Source of the DNA: Saccharicrinis sp. UBA6048
GTDB taxonomy: Bacteria > Bacteroidota > Bacteroidia > Bacteroidales > Marinilabiliaceae
Direction: 5' to 3'
Assembly: GCA_002429115.1 (NCBI GenBank)
Contig: DIYS01000212.1
Coordinates: 1 to 34,106 of the forward strand
Length of the DNA: 34,106 bases
The position numbers were made by a program, and so were the translations under genes. The notes under the pieces were generated by a model. That model saw only the letters and a program-made list of their open reading frames with translations, was not told the origin of the DNA and made no database searches. Positions 32,529-34,106 of this stretch are shown here, piece by piece (position 1 is the first letter of the stretch; each line of letters starts with the position of its first letter).

Positions 32529-33830
32529 ATGTTAGAAAAATTTTTCAAACTATCAGAAAATAAGACCACTGTAAAAACGGAAGTAATCGCAGGTATTACC
32601 ACGTTTATGACAATGGCTTATATATTGGCTGTTAACCCGGACATTCTTTCGGCAACAGGCATGGACAAAGGGGCGTTATTTACAGCTACTGCTATTTCAG
32701 CTGCAATCGGAACATTAGTTATGGCCTTATGGGCTAAGCTCCCATTTGCGTTAGCGCCAGGTATGGGATTGAATGCATTTTTTGCATTTGGTGTTTGTAT
32801 CGGAATGGGTATGTCATGGCAATTTGCTTTAACGGCTGTTTTCCTTGAAGGTATCTTATTCATTTTAATGACTGCCTTCAATATTCGTGAGTTAATCATT
32901 AATGCCATTCCTGGAAGTATTAAAAATGCCATATCTGTAGGTATCGGTCTTTTCATTGCTTTTATCGGAATGAAGAACGCCGGTATTATTGTAGCACACG
33001 ATGCTACCTTTGTTCACCTTGGCGATATGAAAAGTGCTGGCGTATTATTAGCACTTGGCGGCATTGCCATCACTGGTGTTCTTTTGGCTCTTAAATTAAA
33101 AGGTGCCTTATTAATTGGAATGGGTTTAACTACAATAGTTGGACTACCACTTGGCGTTACACAGCTTCCTCATTTTGACTTCTCAGTGCCTTCGATCTCT
33201 TCAATTGCATGGAAATTCGATTGGACTTGGGTAAACTCAGCTGAAGGCATCTTTACAATGATCACTGTGTTATTCACATTCTTATTTGTAGATATGTTTG
33301 ACACCGTGGGAACTCTGATTGGTGTTTCTACAAAAGCAAAGATGATCAATAAAGATGGCCGTATCCCTAATGTGAAGCAGGCACTAATGGCTGACTCGAT
33401 TGGTACTACCGTGGGTGCTGCTTTAGGTACATCAACCGTTACTACTTATGTAGAATCTGCAGCCGGTGTTGCAGAAGGCGGACGTACAGGATTAACAGCT
33501 TTAACAACAGCAGGATTGTTTATTTTTGCATTATTCCTATCACCACTTTTCTTAATGATACCAGCTGCTGCTACTGCACCGGCATTGGTATTGGTGGGAG
33601 TAATGATGATGACGCCTATTCAGAACTTGGATCTGGAAGATTTCACAGAATCAATCCCAGCATTCTTCACTTTGATTATGATGCCATTAACTTTCTCTAT
33701 TGCAGAAGGTATTGTATTTGGTATTTTATCGTACGTAGTACTTAAGTTACTTTCGGGCAAACACAAAGACATTTCTATAGTATGTTACATACTGGCGATT
33801 CTGTTTGCATTGAAATTTGTATTTATGTAG
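32529..33830 (+). CDS. NCS2-family purine permease, AzgA type
   Basis: Inner-membrane proton-coupled importer of hypoxanthine/guanine/adenine type. From the ATG at 32529 it is 433 aa with about 12-14 hydrophobic segments; an ATG two codons earlier (32523) is also possible. The AzgA-branch marks are visible: EVIAGITTFMTMAYILAVNP near 18-37, the substrate-site segment ALAPGMGLNAFFAFGV near 74-89, and the LFVDMFDTVGTLIGV segment near 254-268, then GTSTVTTYVESAAGVAEGGRTG near 299-320. The uracil/xanthine branch has different versions of these blocks. It follows the DUF5020 gene closely. Exact purine preference cannot be decided. Confidence 0.93.
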   Translation: MLEKFFKLSENKTTVKTEVIAGITTFMTMAYILAVNPDILSATGMDKGALFTATAISAAIGTLVMALWAKLPFALAPGMGLNAFFAFGVCIGMGMSWQFALTAVFLEGILFILMTAFNIRELIINAIPGSIKNAISVGIGLFIAFIGMKNAGIIVAHDATFVHLGDMKSAGVLLALGGIAITGVLLALKLKGALLIGMGLTTIVGLPLGVTQLPHFDFSVPSISSIAWKFDWTWVNSAEGIFTMITVLFTFLFVDMFDTVGTLIGVSTKAKMINKDGRIPNVKQALMADSIGTTVGAALGTSTVTTYVESAAGVAEGGRTGLTALTTAGLFIFALFLSPLFLMIPAAATAPALVLVGVMMMTPIQNLDLEDFTESIPAFFTLIMMPLTFSIAEGIVFGILSYVVLKLLSGKHKDISIVCYILAILFALKFVFM

Positions 33831-33850
33831 AAATTACCATTCTATATTTC

Positions 33851-33884
33851 AAGAGGCCTTTCGAAAGATTGGCCTCTTTTTTTT
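33851..33884 (+). terminator. Rho-independent terminator after the permease gene
   Basis: AAGAGGCC (33851-33858) and GGCCTCTT (33871-33878) form an 8-bp stem with a 12-base loop, followed directly by a run of T to 33884. It lies about 20 bases after the stop codon of the permease gene. Confidence 0.92.
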
Positions 33885-33963
33885 AAACTTTCCTGCCATT
33901 AAGGAACGTTTTTATCTTGTACTATTACCATTAAACTTCTTAAACAATTGCCAAACAACAATA

Positions 33964-34104
33964 TTATACGTATAACTCTATTTTGTTTTTACAAAAGCCT
34001 TCTTCCCTGACACTTTCATCATCACTCGCCGCAATAAAATTCAATAACACAATCGGTAAATTTTTACTTCGATCGGACAACACTCCGTAAGGGTCTCCGG
34101 GTGA
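33964..34104 (-). other. Open frame entering from the right window edge
   Basis: On the minus strand a frame open from the edge reads SPGDPYGVLSDRSKNLPIV and on to CKNKIELYV, then a TAA at 33964-33966. It starts with the SPG(E/D)PY peptide of the terminal inverted repeat. It could be the end of a mobile-element protein or a small GTG-started frame of 39 codons (34083). It is too short to be called a gene. Confidence 0.25.
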
Positions 34105-34106
34105 CG
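34087..34106. repeat. Right copy of inverted repeat shared by both window ends
   Basis: Read on the minus strand this is CGTCACCCGGAGACCCTTAC, identical to 4-23 except at one base (C for A). Similarity stops after TTAC on both sides, so only the inner edge of the repeat is inside the window. Confidence 0.6.

Noticed and set aside
32618..32956. Minus-strand frame of 112 codons opposite the permease gene
   Set aside because: Antisense shadow of a clear membrane-protein gene; no start context, no family resemblance.
1..34106. tRNA, rRNA or riboswitch genes
   Set aside because: I looked for cloverleaf-like and conserved rRNA segments in the gaps and saw none; the purine permease leader of about 40 bases is too short for a riboswitch.

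Overview
The window looks like an AT-rich Bacteroidota genome, most likely a Bacteroidales/Marinilabiliales-type organism. The evidence is the ileS / DksA-like / lspA gene order, a DUF5020 outer-membrane protein, GxxExxY and DUF6266 proteins, a Bacteroidota-type promoter (TTTG-N20-TATATTTG) before ileS, and CT/GA-rich intergenic repeats. Both window ends carry the same 20-bp sequence in inverted orientation, so the window may be a whole contig that breaks in a dispersed repeat.

Layout, right to left, because almost everything is on the minus strand. (1) 31825-33830 (+): a DUF5020 Tsx-like outer-membrane protein and an AzgA-type purine permease form a two-gene uptake unit with a clear terminator. 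(2) 31473-26873 (-): ileS, a DksA/TraR-like regulator without its zinc cysteines, and lspA. (3) 26617-10479 (-): a Wzx/Wzy-type exopolysaccharide or capsule cluster. It holds Wza-like export protein, a GxxExxY protein lying among three structured repeats, a Wzz-like chain-length protein, UDP-glucose 6-dehydrogenase of eukaryotic type, UDP-glucuronate 4-epimerase, Wzx flippase, an opine dehydrogenase, an ATP-grasp ligase, three GT4 glycosyltransferases and two O-antigen polymerase/ligase-type membrane proteins, ending at a strong terminator near 10.42 kb. (4) 10218-4395 (-): a DUF6266 protein, a 1.1-kb gene-free stretch, a SNF2 helicase and an AAA/DUF4143 ATPase with a 33-bp tandem repeat upstream. 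(5) 4305-104 (-): gmd, fcl and manC for GDP-mannose/GDP-L-fucose, interrupted by one intact and one broken copy of an S23-type four-helix-bundle gene, ending at a terminator near 70.

Together, the sugar genes predict an extracellular polymer with uronic acid (GlcA/GalA) and probably mannose/fucose. The adjacent opine dehydrogenase and ATP-grasp genes suggest that an N-(carboxyalkyl) amino acid is made and amide-linked to a uronic acid. This is the most interesting prediction here, and it is an inference. No initiating sugar-phosphate transferase and no tyrosine kinase are seen, so these must be encoded elsewhere.
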